Positions 34,387-45,396 of a stretch of 64,000 nt of DNA are shown here, in pieces. The stretch's first letter is position 1; the number at the start of each line of letters is the position of its first letter. The translations under genes and the position numbers were made by a program. The notes under the pieces are model-generated. The model was given only the letters and a program-made list of their open reading frames with translations. It ran no database searches and was not told the origin of the DNA. The stretch lies in NCBI GenBank assembly GCA_017979445.1, contig CM030706.1, positions 6,675,595-6,739,594 on the forward strand, read 5' to 3'. The stretch is from Akebia trifoliata. Lineage: Eukaryota; Streptophyta; Magnoliopsida; Ranunculales; Lardizabalaceae.

Positions 34387-36704
34387 TAGGGTTGCAACCT
34401 GGGCAGATTGGAGGGTGAAAGCGCCCTCGATCCGCGGGGTGCGCGGATCCGCTTTTGACCCTTGAGGTTTGGGAGTCGCCACCTAGTTATTGTGGTCTAA
34501 GAACCATACTGACTCTAACATGGATAAAAAGAACTAATCTACTATAAAAAATCTGAATTCGGGGATCAAGTTACTGGGTTGGAAGGTGTTAGGCACCAAC
34601 CCCGCCCGGCCAAAGTCGGTCTCTACTAAAGTCCCAAGTAAATTACATTGCTAAAACCTAGATAAAAAAATAAATAAAAATAAAAATTTACCTTTCCGAT
34701 GGCAAGGACTTGGTTCCCTCAGATCTGACAAAAAGAGCTCCTTGTACCGTGCTCCCTTGCTTCGTTCTGCTTCCGGATTTGACTTCGGATCTCCGAGGCA
34801 AGGTATCTCCTTGTTTTTGAATCTGAACTCTTCAAGTTCGTTGCGGATTTGGGGATGTTTTTAGAAGGCTTTTGGGTGTTTTCTAGACTAAAATTGAAGG
34901 AGGGATGTTAGCTAAGGAGTTGGGACTCCGAAACTAGGGTTTATGGGAGGCTAGGGGAGCGTCTAGACCTACTTCTCTTAGGGTTTATGATTTGATATGA
35001 AAATAGGGTGTGAGCACCTCTATTTATAGATATTTTTAGGGGTTGATTTGGATAGAGTTAGTGTTTAATTAGAGTTGTGTTTTAATTTGACTTGTTTTAG
35101 GTAGAATTGTGTTTTAATTAGAATTGTTTTAGGTAGAATTATTTTTAAGTTAGAACTCTATTAGATAGAGTTATTAATCAATTATAATTCTATTATGACT
35201 TTTGGTCTTATTTGATTGACTTTTAATGTTTTGACTTTAGTCTTAATTGATTGATTTTTAATATTTTGACTTCAGTCTTGCTTAATTGACTTTAATTTTG
35301 ACTTCAGTCTCACTTGATTGACTTTAATACCTTGACTTCAGTCTTGCTTGATTTACTTTTAATTTTTGGAGAACCCCTCTCTAAAATATCTTTAATTCTT
35401 TGGACCCCCAAATGGAGGGGTCCTTAAAGAAATATCCCACGAACCCTCAACAATTTTGCTTGAGAGTCTGATTAATCGATTTTTTAGGTTCAAAATTTTA
35501 AATTAATTTCATTAATGTTTAAATTTAATTATTTAATGTTTTATTTATTAATTTCGAATTTTTTAATTATGAAAATTGTGAAATTACCGTTTTGCCCCCG
35601 GAGAGGACTTTTCACGTTTTAAGTCGATTTTTAATGTTCCAGGATGTTTTAGAATTGATTTTTCGTAAGGAATTCAATGGAAATATTAGTTTTTATTATT
35701 TATGAAGTTTTTTGTGTGAAATGGTTGTGAACTTTACGAGGGGCATTTTCGTAATTTTGTTAAATTCTGTTAAAATTGGTGAAATGATTTATTAGGTTTC
35801 GATTTGTTATTTTATGTGTTCGAGAGAGTTTTCCTAAGCGTAACGTAGGCTCTAGGGTTGTTTTGAGGTTAGGGATATTTTGGTAATTTGATAATTTTTA
35901 GTGATTTTTATCGTGAAGTTTCTTTCTGGTCTGCAAGATGATGATTTCTATGTTTCTGGGGTCGTATTTTCCTAGCGTAGCGTGGTTTTTAAGGTTTTGT
36001 CAATTCGAGATACCTCATCCGGATTTCTGAAACAAATCTGGTAACAAAATAAAGCAATGGAATACACATCCATCATTGGGAATCATTGCAATCGGATTGA
36101 CGAGTTGATTAATCAGGCGAGTGCAAAAATGGGGTGTCTACAGAGGGTCAACCCAGACTCAACCTAAGTTGTAGAACCCTCAACCTTACCATCGGGTTAG
36201 AGCTTATTAACTCAAATACAATCTGAGATTGAGCTTCTAAAATCGGATTGAGCTCGAGTTAGCCCAAGTTAGGGAATTTTGGGTAGGTTGGACAAATTGA
36301 GCTCATTAAGCAAATCTAATTTCATTTTGATCAACACTTAAATTTAATTTTATATCTTAAAAGATAAATACAATATAAAAAATAAAATCACTAGTAAATA
36401 AAGTTGTACATAACCTCCAAATTCATTAATTTTTATATTATAATTTTTTCCCCTTAATTTTATAAATATATTTAGGAAGAGAACTAATATTTTTTTTTTA
36501 AATAAATAAAAATATTTATATGTAAATATATAATATCAGGTTCAGGTTGAGTCGGGTTGTCTAAAGCCTCAACTCAAATTCAATTCAGGTTGGGATTTCC
36601 TAACCAACGCTCAACTCATCATTCATATAACTCAACCCAAGCTCGCCCATCAATCAGGTTAGCCCAAGTTGAGTTCGGGTTATCCCGCCCAAGTTGCAGC
36701 CCTA
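34387..36704. mobile_element. hAT-like element carrying a nested LTR
   Basis: Left end TAGGGTTGCAACCTGGGC and right end GCCCAAGTTGCAGCCCTA are inverted repeats. Flanks are CTACTTGA (34379-34386) and CTACTTTGA (36705-36713), an 8-base duplication with one added T. Without the nested LTR (34416-36142 and its duplicated 5 bases) the element is about 586 bases. Confidence 0.8.
34416..36142 (+). repeat. 1.7 kb solo LTR (probably Ty3/gypsy type) nested in the hAT element
   Basis: 1727 bases beginning TGAAAGCGCCCTCGATCC and ending GGGGTGTCTACA (TG..CA), with exact 5-base target duplications GAGGG at 34411-34415 and 36143-36147. The 'TTTGACCCTTGAGGTTTGGGAGTCGCCACC' and 'GGAAGGTGTTAGGCACC' phrases are typical of large plant gypsy elements. 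35190-35370 contains 4-5 units of about 45 bases built on TTGACTTCAGTCTTGCTTGATTGAC. Confidence 0.75.
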
Positions 36705-36802
36705 CTACTTTGAAATCGAAAGTGTGTGATTTGAAAATTAAGAGATAATGGAGTTGGATAGCTACATCACTCTCTAGAGTACATGATCATAATCGAACAT
36801 AT

Positions 36803-36860
36803 AAATGGCAAGCTGACATGACAATACACGTCAATCACGCACCAAACGAGAAGTTAATTC
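36803..36860 (+). promoter_or_regulatory. Conserved promoter block of RNase copy C
   Basis: Nearly identical to 14611-14665 before copy A, with an extra 13 bases (GTCAATCACGCAC) that are also recognisable in the copy D upstream region. It ends in CACCAAACGAGAAGTTAATTC. Confidence 0.5.
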
Positions 36861-36899
36861 TATCTATATATATAAAGATGTATAAAGATACAGAGCATC

Positions 36900-36907
36900 G
36901 AATATAC
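36900..36907 (+). promoter_or_regulatory. P1BS-type site (GAATATAC) in the RNase copy C promoter
   Basis: Matches GNATATNC and lies 33 bases before the TATA box, as in copy A, but differs in one of the free positions (A for G). Surroundings (CCGTCCAAATCCTTCC) are conserved. Confidence 0.55.
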
Positions 36908-36932
36908 CGTCCAAATCCTTCCCTTTTAAACC

Positions 36933-36940
36933 TATAAATA
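36933..36940 (+). promoter_or_regulatory. TATA box of RNase copy C
   Basis: TATAAATA, 117 bases before the ATG at 37050. The extra distance relative to copy A is mostly a GAGAAA repeat in the leader. Confidence 0.65.
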
Positions 36941-36991
36941 TAGCTCTTGAAATGGCAGTCCATTTCATCCAAATCGAACAACAAAAGAAGA

Positions 36992-37027
36992 AGAAAGAGA
37001 AAGAGAAAGAGAAAGAGAAAGAGAAAG
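36992..37027 (+). repeat. (GAGAAA)n microsatellite in the 5' leader of RNase copy C
   Basis: About five to six GAGAAA units directly before the start region. Copy A has a single GAGAAAG at the same place, so the expansion is specific to copy C. Confidence 0.8.
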
Positions 37028-37049
37028 CTAGAAATCATACTCTTCGACC

Positions 37050-39829
37050 ATGAAAACAACTTCTTCAATTCTCCTTCAGATTCTTGCACTACAACTCTTA
37101 GCAGTTTTATGTGTTGCCCAAGATTTCGATTTCTTCTACTTTGTTCAACAAGTTAGTTTGAATCCACTTTATTAATCCAAGAACCCATTTTTCTAATCTA
37201 AATTTTTCTTTGATTCTTCTTGATTATGTGACATTATTTCATTTTTGTTTAGTGGCCTGGGTCATATTGTGACACAAAGCGAAGTTGTTGCTACCCAACT
37301 ACAGGAAAGCCTGCATCTGATTTCGGCATTCATGGGCTTTGGCCCAATTATAACGATGGATCGTATCCATCGAACTGTGATTCCAATAGCCCATTTGACC
37401 CATCAGAGGTATTTTTATTTCCAAATATGTACTGATATGTATTGGCTCATGTGTTGCAAAATTACAGAAAGAAATCTTTATTTGGTAATTGAAGGAAGAA
37501 AACAATTAAGGACATATATGGGCCAGCCATTAGAGGACACAATGTCTTTAATGGGCTTGGGAGATGGGCTTTTCTTATTTATACAACTTCTATTTGCATA
37601 TCAACTTTAACTTATGTAATACACCAATCTTTTTCAAATGCTCTATCAAAGAGTTAAAAATTTCTTCGTGTAAGAGTAAATTTATAGAACTTCTCGACAA
37701 AGAGTAAAAAATCTCTCCACACTAGAGAAAAACATATCCAAAAGTAGTGAAAGTGACCAACCAAACCCATTTCTTCTCCTTTAAATACTACTTTCAAAGA
37801 CACAGACAGAAATGGTGACGTTTTTGGAAACTTCATCTCATGGAGGGATTTTAAAATCTAGGAAGAAAGAAAGTAAACTTTTTTTTAGGATTTTTCTATT
37901 AAATATTTTTTAAGCAATTCTACATGATGATATTTTCTTAATGTGAAAGGGTGGTACTTTTTATTATTGTAACAAAATTCTATGATTTTTAAAGAACAAA
38001 ATCTTGATTCTTTCAATCAACGAATTAATCCAAACTTTTACATGCTCATATACTATATTTAATATGAACATTTTTAATAATATAGTATGAAAATATGTAA
38101 TTTTGTTTAATATATAAAACATACATTTCTATAATATATATCCGTAGTAAGTAATGGTATGTTTTTATTTTCACTAATGATTTTTTGACTGTAAATATTC
38201 ACTTGGTTGACGTGGCAAGTGCACAGAACCGTGGATTTTTTTCCTTGTATATCCATAAGAAAGAGATCTATGGTTTTGTGCCCTTGCCCAAACGACCGAG
38301 TGCAAAATTTTCGAGTCGGAAAATCACGGCTGTTTTATATTCTCTGAATTTTTCCCTTTCTAAATTTTCTCATATCTTAACATTGTCCTGAGATAGATCC
38401 CAAAATTTTGGCCTTACAATTCTATTGTTTCCACATCTTCCCCAGGAAAAATTACTCAAATCTCAGATGGTGCTCCTATGTCCAAGCACCCAAACACCCC
38501 AACAGATTCCATTAGACTTGTGTTCCATGTAAAGTTCAATATGGTACATATTGGGACAAAATAATATTCTGGACCTTATTTGAAAAGTCTATGCCAGCCT
38601 AATCCTTGACCACTAATTTCGTCCTCTTATTAGTGATTTGTAAAATAAAAATAAAAAGATATTGCGGAGGATTCTTAGAATATATTTTAAGAATATTCTA
38701 ATTATGTGTTGGATTGAGAGAAATGGAGAGAAGAAAAGAGAAAATAAACGAATTTCTCTTCATTTCTCTTGGTTGGATTGTTAAGTGGGGAGAGAAGAGA
38801 GAAAAAAAACAGGTGAGTTTTCTTTCTCTCCAAAAGTACCGGAGAGAAATCCTTATAAAATATTTTATAATTCTAACTTTGCCTCTAGATCTCTTTAAAG
38901 ATATTTTAAATTTTCAAAATTGTCCCAATTTCTCATCTGTCAATCCAAAAATGATGGAGAGAAATTGAGTTTCTCTTCTCTCCACTTCTCTTAATCCAAA
39001 CAAAGTGTAAAAGTCGACAGAGTTGATTTAATCGGACTTTGAGGTGATCACTTGGTCGAGTTAGCTCAACAATGAACTAAGTTTGATAAGAAACTTGAGT
39101 TATTTGGTTACAAATATAATATTTTGTGGATAACATTGTCATGTCTTGATTCATCATCAATTAAGTAGATCCCACTAGCATTATTTGATCCTTGATCCCA
39201 TTATTGACTTGCATGCTTTGATTTATGAGACCCAATTTTGTGAACTTTAGTACAAATTAACATTCTAATTAACCTTCACAAATTAAATTAATGTTACGTA
39301 GATCTCGGACCTAAAAACTACAATGCAAAAGAATTGGCCGACCCTTGCTTGCCCAAGTGGGGACGGCTTGCAATTTTGGTCGCATGAATGGGAGAAACAC
39401 GGGACCTGTTCGGAATCTATCCTCAACCAGCGTGGATACTTCGAAGCAGCTCTTGAACTGAAGAAACAAGTGGGTCTCCTAAATATTCTTCAAAATGCAG
39501 GTATGGCTGATACATATATTAAAGCAAAATAATGGTTAAAATTTGAAGCTTATAAGCCTTAAAACTTACTATTTATTTCCCAATTTTGCTGCCAAAATGT
39601 TCTAGGATTCCAACCAGATGGGAGCTTTTACAGCTTAAATAGTATAACAGATGCTATACGAGAAGCAACCGGATTCACTCCAGGAATAGAATGCAACGTA
39701 GACGAGTCGGGTAACTCTCAGCTCTATCAGATTTACTTGTGTGTGGAGACTTCTGGGACTAACTTCATGAGCTGCCCCATACTTCCCAAGGGGAAATGTT
39801 CTTCGAGGATCGAGTTCCCGTCGTTTTAG
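37050..39829 (+). CDS. RNase T2 family, extracellular S-like ribonuclease (copy C)
   Basis: Four exons with GT-AG borders: 37050-37151, 37253-37408, 39302-39500 and 39606-39829, giving 226 residues. Exon sizes equal those of copy A (102, 156, 199, 224). A signal peptide ends ..LCVA before QDFDFFYFVQQ, so secretion is expected. Catalytic segments FGIHGLWP and FWSHEWEKHGTC are intact, as are the family cysteines. It ends at EFPSF like copy A, and promoter, exons and introns all place it as the partner of A. Intron 2 is about 1.9 kb and carries the left end of the same inverted-repeat element as copy A plus a foldback MITE. No disabling change is seen. Likely role: RNA turnover and phosphate scavenging outside the cell or in the vacuole-secretory route, as for RNS1/RNase LE. 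Confidence 0.93.
37586..37870. mobile_element. Partial inverted-repeat element in intron 2 of RNase copy C
   Basis: Left end 'CAACTTCTATTTGCATATCAACTTTAACTTATGTAATACACCAATC' and interior 'CATTTCTTCTCCTTTAAATACTACTTTCA' match the element in intron 2 of copy A at the same position. No right end is recognised, so the element is truncated. It keeps the empty site of the solo LTR found in copy A. Confidence 0.65.
38200..38302. mobile_element. Foldback MITE, family F, copy 4
   Basis: Arms CACTTGGTTGACGTGGCAAGTGCACAGAACC.. and ..GGTTTTGTGCCCTTGCCCAAACGACCGAGTG pair; the core GATCTATGGTTTTGTGCCC is shared with the other family F copies. It lies in intron 2 of RNase copy C. Confidence 0.75.
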
Positions 39830-39866
39830 GTTAATTTTAGAGGGATTGAAGTCTGTTGGTGGTGGC

Positions 39867-39872
39867 AATAAA
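39867..39872 (+). terminator. Polyadenylation signal of RNase copy C
   Basis: AATAAA within GGTGGCAATAAAATGTAAC, about 40 bases after the stop, matching copy A. Confidence 0.5.
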
Positions 39873-40373
39873 ATGTAACAAAGCTGACCTTCCCTATAGG
39901 TATTGGACAAATGTAATTTTCATTGAATAAGGTATATTGTGATTACCAAACCATCCTCTCTGAATATTGGGATAGAATATGAGTAGACGCATGAAGGTGT
40001 ACTCATTTGTTCGCACACAATCTCTATTTAATACCCTTTATGGTATTAAAGTTTATTTCTAATTAGATTGCTCTAGCTTTTCAAAGTGAATCTTATTAAT
40101 TTAGGATTCATTATATTTTTATTAAGAGAATAAATTTGTATTTCCTATACCGGTAAGATGACAATGCCTTGAACGTGGATTATGAAGATTTTCAAAAGAT
40201 TGAACATAAAATTCTTTTAAAATTAAAATTTTAATAAATTATCATTTCAAATATTTCAATTAGAAGTACATAAATTTCCTCATGTTTGCATATAAATAAC
40301 ATAACAATCACTCCAACCAACTGAAGTTTTTTTCATGACTGTTAGGAAGTTAGGGATTTCCAAGAAATATGTA

Positions 40374-40376
<3 letters not shown>

Positions 40377-40424
<48 letters not shown>
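40377..40424. repeat. (CA)n microsatellite
   Basis: About 24 uninterrupted CA units. It is long enough to be variable between individuals. Confidence 0.95.
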
Positions 40425-40426
<2 letters not shown>

Positions 40427-40749
40427 TCTACTTTTTGTACAATAAGTCAATAAAATATGCCTTAAGAATCAAACCAACAAAAAATCACTATTGATAAGTG
40501 AAAATTTCCATCCAATAAATGATAAAATAGTAACAGACATATTTTAGCGGGAAATGTGATTGAAAAGAGCAACTTTGTGATTTGTAAATCATAGAAAGCC
40601 AACCAAAACACAAAAATCTAATTGAAACCCCCCAAAAAATGAAGAAAAAACTAGAAATTTTTTTTAATTTTAAATGGAATTACTGGAAAAAATAGGAACA
40701 AATAAAATTAATGCCCTTTGACCAATGCTATATGACCTAAATTCCATCA

Positions 40750-40950
40750 TCTTTGACCTTTAGTAAAATAATCCTTGATTTTTCTCCCAAAATCTGTCAT
40801 CTTCAAGTTATTAAACTTCTTTGTGTGCATTTTTTTCGGCTGTTCGATCTTAATATCGCAATCCATCGCTTACCACCTCTCCTTAACCTTTGTTAAAAGT
40901 CATTGTATTTTCTACCCAAAATTGCATTGTTTCAACCTACCATTAAACCG
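40750..40950. repeat. Dispersed repeat, pair member (with 51810-52000)
   Basis: Aligned phrases: 'AAAATCTGTCATCTTCAAGTTATTAAACTT', 'TCTTAATATCGCAATCCATCGCTTACCACCTCTCCTTAA' and 'TTGTATTTTCTACC' occur in both places with small changes. A more diverged copy may be at 58240-58600. Confidence 0.65.
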
Positions 40951-42390
40951 TTGTGAAAAATAAATTCCATCACCTTTGACCTCTAGTTACGGGTGTACAT
41001 TTTACCTAAAACCCGGATCGAACTTGAACCGAACCCAAATCCACAAGAATTGAACCGAACAAAAAAAAATTGGTTTGAGTTCGATTTGACGTCAAAAATT
41101 GGAATGAATGGGACCAATAAAAATCTGAAACGGAACCAATTAAAACCCAAAAAAAATCAAAATATTCTGAAATATTCCCCCCACCCCCACCCCTACCTTC
41201 TATCTTTATAGTCATACAATTAGCAACAAAGTATTTATTTAGAGTAGTAAATAATTACAAATAAAAAGGAAGTTTCTTTATATATTGGATTTGTACTATA
41301 GATAACATGGTAAATATTTTATGTACTATATAGTTACCAGATAGAAAAAAGATGTTTTATCTTCATATTTTATATTTAAGTCGATATGCAACAAAATAAT
41401 TATTTTATAGTAATAAATAATTTCCAATCAAAAAATTTGTTTCTATGCGTATGTTTTATAATTTGTACAAAAGGCCACAACACACTAACCATTTTTCTTT
41501 CTATATATATGATTTGTACAATTGAAAACAAAGTAAATAGTTAACTATTTTATACCATGGGCAACAACACACCCCTATGTGTTGGATTCTAATTCCCTCC
41601 CTAGTGATCTGCTTATAATTCTTAATCAGGATTGTTGTGGTGCATGTTATCTATGGTTGTAGCTGGTTTGTGTCTGCCTTAACTAGGGGTGCAACTTGGT
41701 TCAGTTTAGTTCGGTTTGAGGTCATGACTTTTCCGAATTGTACCTGATTTATTCCCATACCATACTTTTGCCGTAAACGAAATTGCTAACCAAGGTCAGA
41801 TTTATAGGATAGCTCTCAATAGGTTTATGAACTAATTACCTTTGATATCTGTTGTGGAAACCTCCTCATCTTTAACTTATCTTCAATTTTACTTCCCAAC
41901 TGTCATTTATGTTTCGTTGAAATGAAGTTAGATCATCCAATGAACAAGAAGTTTGTCATGAGAATTCAATTGAAGATGCTTTAAGTCAGTCTTGTCTCAC
42001 AAAAATAATGTCAGATTTTACATATAATGCAGTGGAATCAATTATCCCATACCTTACAATTTCTAAGGCTGAATCCTATATTTCTTGTTATTTGATAAAT
42101 TAAACAAGCTTTTCTGTTATGGCACACCCATTATTCTAAGATCATATCACCTGATTTTTCCCCAAGAAATCATTGTTTTCATTGTCAAGAAACTTTATTT
42201 GATTTATTTATTCAAATTGCTAGACAGTTTTAGATTTTAGCTCCAACAGAAAATTTGTCTCTGGATAATAGCTCATGAATATCCACTTCTACTCATAATG
42301 GAATGGTACGAATAAAATGGTAGGGGACATGAAAGACAGTGTTTTTACTGTTGAAGTTTCTCTATTTGTGTATGGTAGGCCAGTTACGAA

Positions 42391-42500
42391 ATGTCAGACA
42401 TGAATCCCGAGGATGTCAAGGAGCCAGAACATGCAGAGGATTGTTTCAAAGACAATGTTGATAGAGACTTTCCCAAGGAACCCAGAGTATTTGGACAAAC
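42391..42500 (+). pseudogene. Possible endosulfine gene fragment, first exon
   Basis: ATG at 42391 opens MSDMNPEDVKEPEHAED.., similar in pattern to the N-terminus of plant ENSA/ARPP19 (endosulfine) proteins. A clear endosulfine exon lies at 48154-48212. If both belong together, about 5.7 kb of foreign sequence separates them. After about residue 25 the frame departs from the family. The match is short and from memory, so the identity is tentative. Confidence 0.35.
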
Positions 42501-42524
42501 AAGAGAACAATCCCATGCCCAAAC

Positions 42525-42625
42525 GTCAAAAAAGTTAAAATTCGTTATTAATATGACGTTAAATTCGACGGCCCAAGTCTCACGTTTATTTAGATGGCCA
42601 AAATTAAGCCCAATAAATTAATTCG
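42525..42625 (+). repeat. CACTA-like terminal repeat, copy 1
   Basis: 'GTCAAAAAAGTTAAAATTCG..GACGTTAAATTCGACGGCCCAAGTCTCACGTTTATTTAGATGGCC' aligns in the same orientation with 45640-45735. 'TCGACGG' words repeated near the end are typical subterminal repeats of CACTA elements. No inverted partner was found. Confidence 0.4.
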
Positions 42626-42685
42626 ACGGGCGAAACCCAACGAACAGACTTTTTTTTTTTAACAAAACAACAAATTGAGAATTTT

Positions 42686-42985
42686 CGTTGAAAACTCACT
42701 GTCATGGTGCCATTGGAGAAGACGAACGAAAACTCCATTCGAACTTTCATCGAAAACTCATTGGAACCATTGGAGAACGCGATCGAAAACTCACATTTCG
42801 ATCTCCTCTTTCATCGAAAACTCACATTCGATCCCCTCTTTCATCGAAAACTCAATGGAGCCATTGGAGAACATGATCGAAAACTCACATTCGATCTCCT
42901 CTTTCACCGAAAACTCACATTCGATCTCTTCTTTCATCAAAATCTCAAGTTCGATTTCCTGTTTTGATCAAAAACTCACAAAACC
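42686..42985 (+). repeat. Minisatellite of roughly 30-base units
   Basis: About nine diverged units built on 'CATCGAAAACTCACATTCGATCTCCTCTTT'. Two larger units that include 'GGAGCCATTGGAGAACATGATCG' show a higher-order pattern. Three reading frames stay open across it only because the repeat lacks stops in those frames. Confidence 0.75.
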
Positions 42986-43693
42986 CTCAATCTCCCATTC
43001 GATCTCCTGTTCCAGTGAACTATTGCTCAGGTTTCCGTTCATTGAGTTATCCATTTGCTTCTGAAGTCGATGGAAGTAATGCAAGACTGGCTGAGTTGTC
43101 GTCCTTGAACTACTTGCATATCCTACACTTATGCATAGAGGATATCGAATGTTTTTCCAAAGAGATGATGAGGTTTACATTCAGATTGAAAAGGTTTCAA
43201 GTGCAGGTAAATGATGGCCCTCCTACTATTGTTGAGACAATCAAACACAGCCAAGATTGAAACAGTTGGCTCAAACCATCACAAGTTCTCTTCTTCAGCA
43301 CTTACTTGCCTTTTTTTTCCCTCTTAACTGGTCTATTAACTTGACTTTTAATTAATTCTCTGTTTTGTTTGCAGCTTCTGTAGGTCTCTTCTTCAGCACT
43401 CACTCATTTCTGAAGAAGACAGAGAAGTGGTACCCAGAAACATCATGGTGTACATGTAAATAAGGGCTTGCCACCTATGTGACTTTGACCTAAAAACACA
43501 TCTGTGCCCATCTTTGAGAAGTTCGAAGAGGTAATGTGGCTTTTCACTGTCTACCAATCTGTTGATCCACCTGCTTGCGATTGTGTAGTTTGCACTTCTA
43601 TGCATAAATTTTAACTACTATTAGGCATGCTTACCATGTAATGTTAATATCTTCATTGAAGTTCCATCTGTAGTTAGCCTCTGTGATGATAGG

Positions 43694-43911
43694 TTGGAAC
43701 CTTCATTTGGCTATGATTTGGTTAAATTGGCTCCTTGGACTTGTATAAATAGGACATTAAAAGGATTCTTTGGAGTATTGGAGTTGTGCCCAACATTTGT
43801 AGTTAAACTGGCACCTTGGACTTGTAAACAACATGCTGAAACTGATGATGCATTGGCCAAAGAAAAGGAACATGAGTTAATATCAGAGGTTAAGTGGCTT
43901 GAAATGAGTGT
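43694..43911 (+). other. Unidentified exon-like fragment
   Basis: An open stretch from 43694 contains the phrase VKLAPWTC twice, 32 codons apart, then 'AETDDALAKEKEHELISEVKWLEMS', which looks like genuine charged protein sequence. It ends at a perfect donor GTAAGT (43912-43917). The encoding gene is not recognised. It lies just upstream of the CTR9-like exons and could be spliced to them. Confidence 0.4.
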
Positions 43912-44460
43912 AAGTATATTGCTCGTGTTCTAATCTAACCCAGCTTGTATGTGCTTATGTAACATTCTGTCCCGAAAAAGAGTGAGATCATGAAAAAGTC
44001 CGATTATTGCAGGATGGATTATTCTTGTGAGGTTACTGTTATTTTTTGTATTTCAAGGGCTTATGTAATTTTTTTTTTTTCTGTTAGTTGTTTGTCTAAT
44101 TTTGTTGCTTTATGATTTGGCAATGAGACCTCAATGCCTTTTCTCAAGTCCTCATGGTGTTCTGAACTAGGTACTGATAATTTAATACATCTCACAACTT
44201 TTAAATTAGAATCCTTAATTATCACATATTTTAGTGTACTACCCTCTCAGTGTGTATAAAACTGAAAGCAGGGATTTCTTGTTTCATACATATTTTCCAT
44301 TCAGCGAACAAATTCTTTCCTGAAATTATGTTCATTGGCTTTCAAATTTCTCTTCTTTTGTTTTCAACACCTCATATTAACTTCTGAAAATCATTAAAAT
44401 TTGTCAGTTATACGCCCTAGCAAATCTCATTCCTTATTTATATTTTGTTTTGGTATGCAG

Positions 44461-44885
44461 AGGGAATACTTCAAACAGGGAAAAGTTGAACAGTTCCTAC
44501 AAATTTTGGAGGAAGACTCCAGTCCTGGTACTTTTGTTTCTTCACTGACATGAATGATTTCCTTTCTTTTCATGTTGTGCTCTAGAACAATATGATGGAA
44601 CAAGTGGCCATATTTCATTTGACAGCTTGTGTTAATGTTGATATGGTGCTATTTTGTCAAACATTTTACTTGTTTTCTGATTCTTATATTTTTATTTTTT
44701 TTTGTGTTGCAGAGATTGACAGATACTATGCAGATGTGAGATATGAACGCATTGCCATCCTAAATGCTTTGGGAAGATTGAGACAAAGAAGAGAGAAAAA
44801 GATGAGCATTTTATATTGGCTACACAGTACTACAACAAAGCATCGAGGATTGACATGCATGAGCCTTCTACTTGGGTTGGCAAAG
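44461..44885 (+). pseudogene. CTR9/VIP6-like gene fragment, two exons
   Basis: Two consecutive exons with intact splice sites match the N-terminal TPR region of plant CTR9 (ELF8/VIP6), a subunit of the PAF1 transcription complex. 44461-44527 encodes REYFKQGKVEQFLQILEE, and 44713-44885 begins EIDRYYADVRYERIAILNALG. After that, the protein is out of frame; the expected continuation (..YYNKASRIDMHEPSTWVGKG) is present in another frame to the donor at 44885. A loss of about 22 bases at a TTGGG word explains the shift. No further CTR9 exons follow, so this is a captured or copied fragment, not the working gene. Introns are kept, so it is not a retrocopy. Confidence 0.8.
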
Positions 44886-45307
44886 GTTATTACACTTCAC
44901 TTTTTCTGTGAAGTTCTATACTTAATTGAAATCGGTGCTTTTAAAATGGTTATTGTGAACTTTTGGACATATTCATAATGAGGGACATAGCCATTTTAGT
45001 GAACTGAAACTGCCCAACTGATGATTGGTAATTGGTAAACATAACTTTATTTATTTTCTCTTGACCTGCCTCTGAATGCAGATACAGTTCTTTTAGTGTT
45101 TCCATCACGTTAAACTTAAAGATCAGTTCTTAGAAAAAGTATGTTTTATTATTAAATAAAACATATTAGAAAAGTATGTTGCCCTTTTTCTTTTTAATAT
45201 AATGTATGTTGCTGCCAGTCACATAACTCACACAAAAAAAATGTTAATCATTGTCACTGCCTTAGCACATGGATATGGGTATTTTAAGTAATGTTGAACT
45301 ATTCAGA

Positions 45308-45396
45308 TATATCATAGGCCATTAGTTATTGGATTCTGATGAGCTTAATTTCATCCCATTTGCATTCAAGTATATCATAGGCCATTAGTTATTGGC
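45308..45396. repeat. Short direct repeat
   Basis: 'TATATCATAGGCCATTAGTTATTGG' occurs at about 45308 and again at about 45372. The pair may mark a local duplication in an otherwise unremarkable AT-rich stretch. Confidence 0.7.

Larger units (their letters stand above)
39900..42300. other. Repeat-rich spacer between RNase copies C and D
   Basis: No gene is seen. It holds a (CA)n microsatellite at 40377-40424 and a dispersed repeat at 40750-40950. Two short hAT-like start sequences are present (CGGGTGTACATTTT near 40988 and TAGGGGTGCAACTTGG near 41683), for which I could not find partners. 41200-41560 is AT-rich with repeated 'GCAACAAAGTA / GCAACAAAATA' blocks spaced about 170 bases apart. Confidence 0.5.

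Noticed and set aside
36835..37089. Minus-strand frame with Phe/Leu runs
   Set aside because: Antisense of the GAGAAA repeat and leader of RNase copy C.
42686..42985. CRISPR array
   Set aside because: Units are contiguous and diverged, spacers are not unique, and the DNA is clearly plant nuclear.
42675..43064. Protein-coding gene over three overlapping frames
   Set aside because: The frames are open because of a stop-free minisatellite; the translations are repetitive and mutually shifted.
43030..43260. Gene fragment
   Set aside because: Translation (SYPFASEVDGSNARLAELSSLNYLHILH..) looks plausible but I could not match it to a family or find splice sites.
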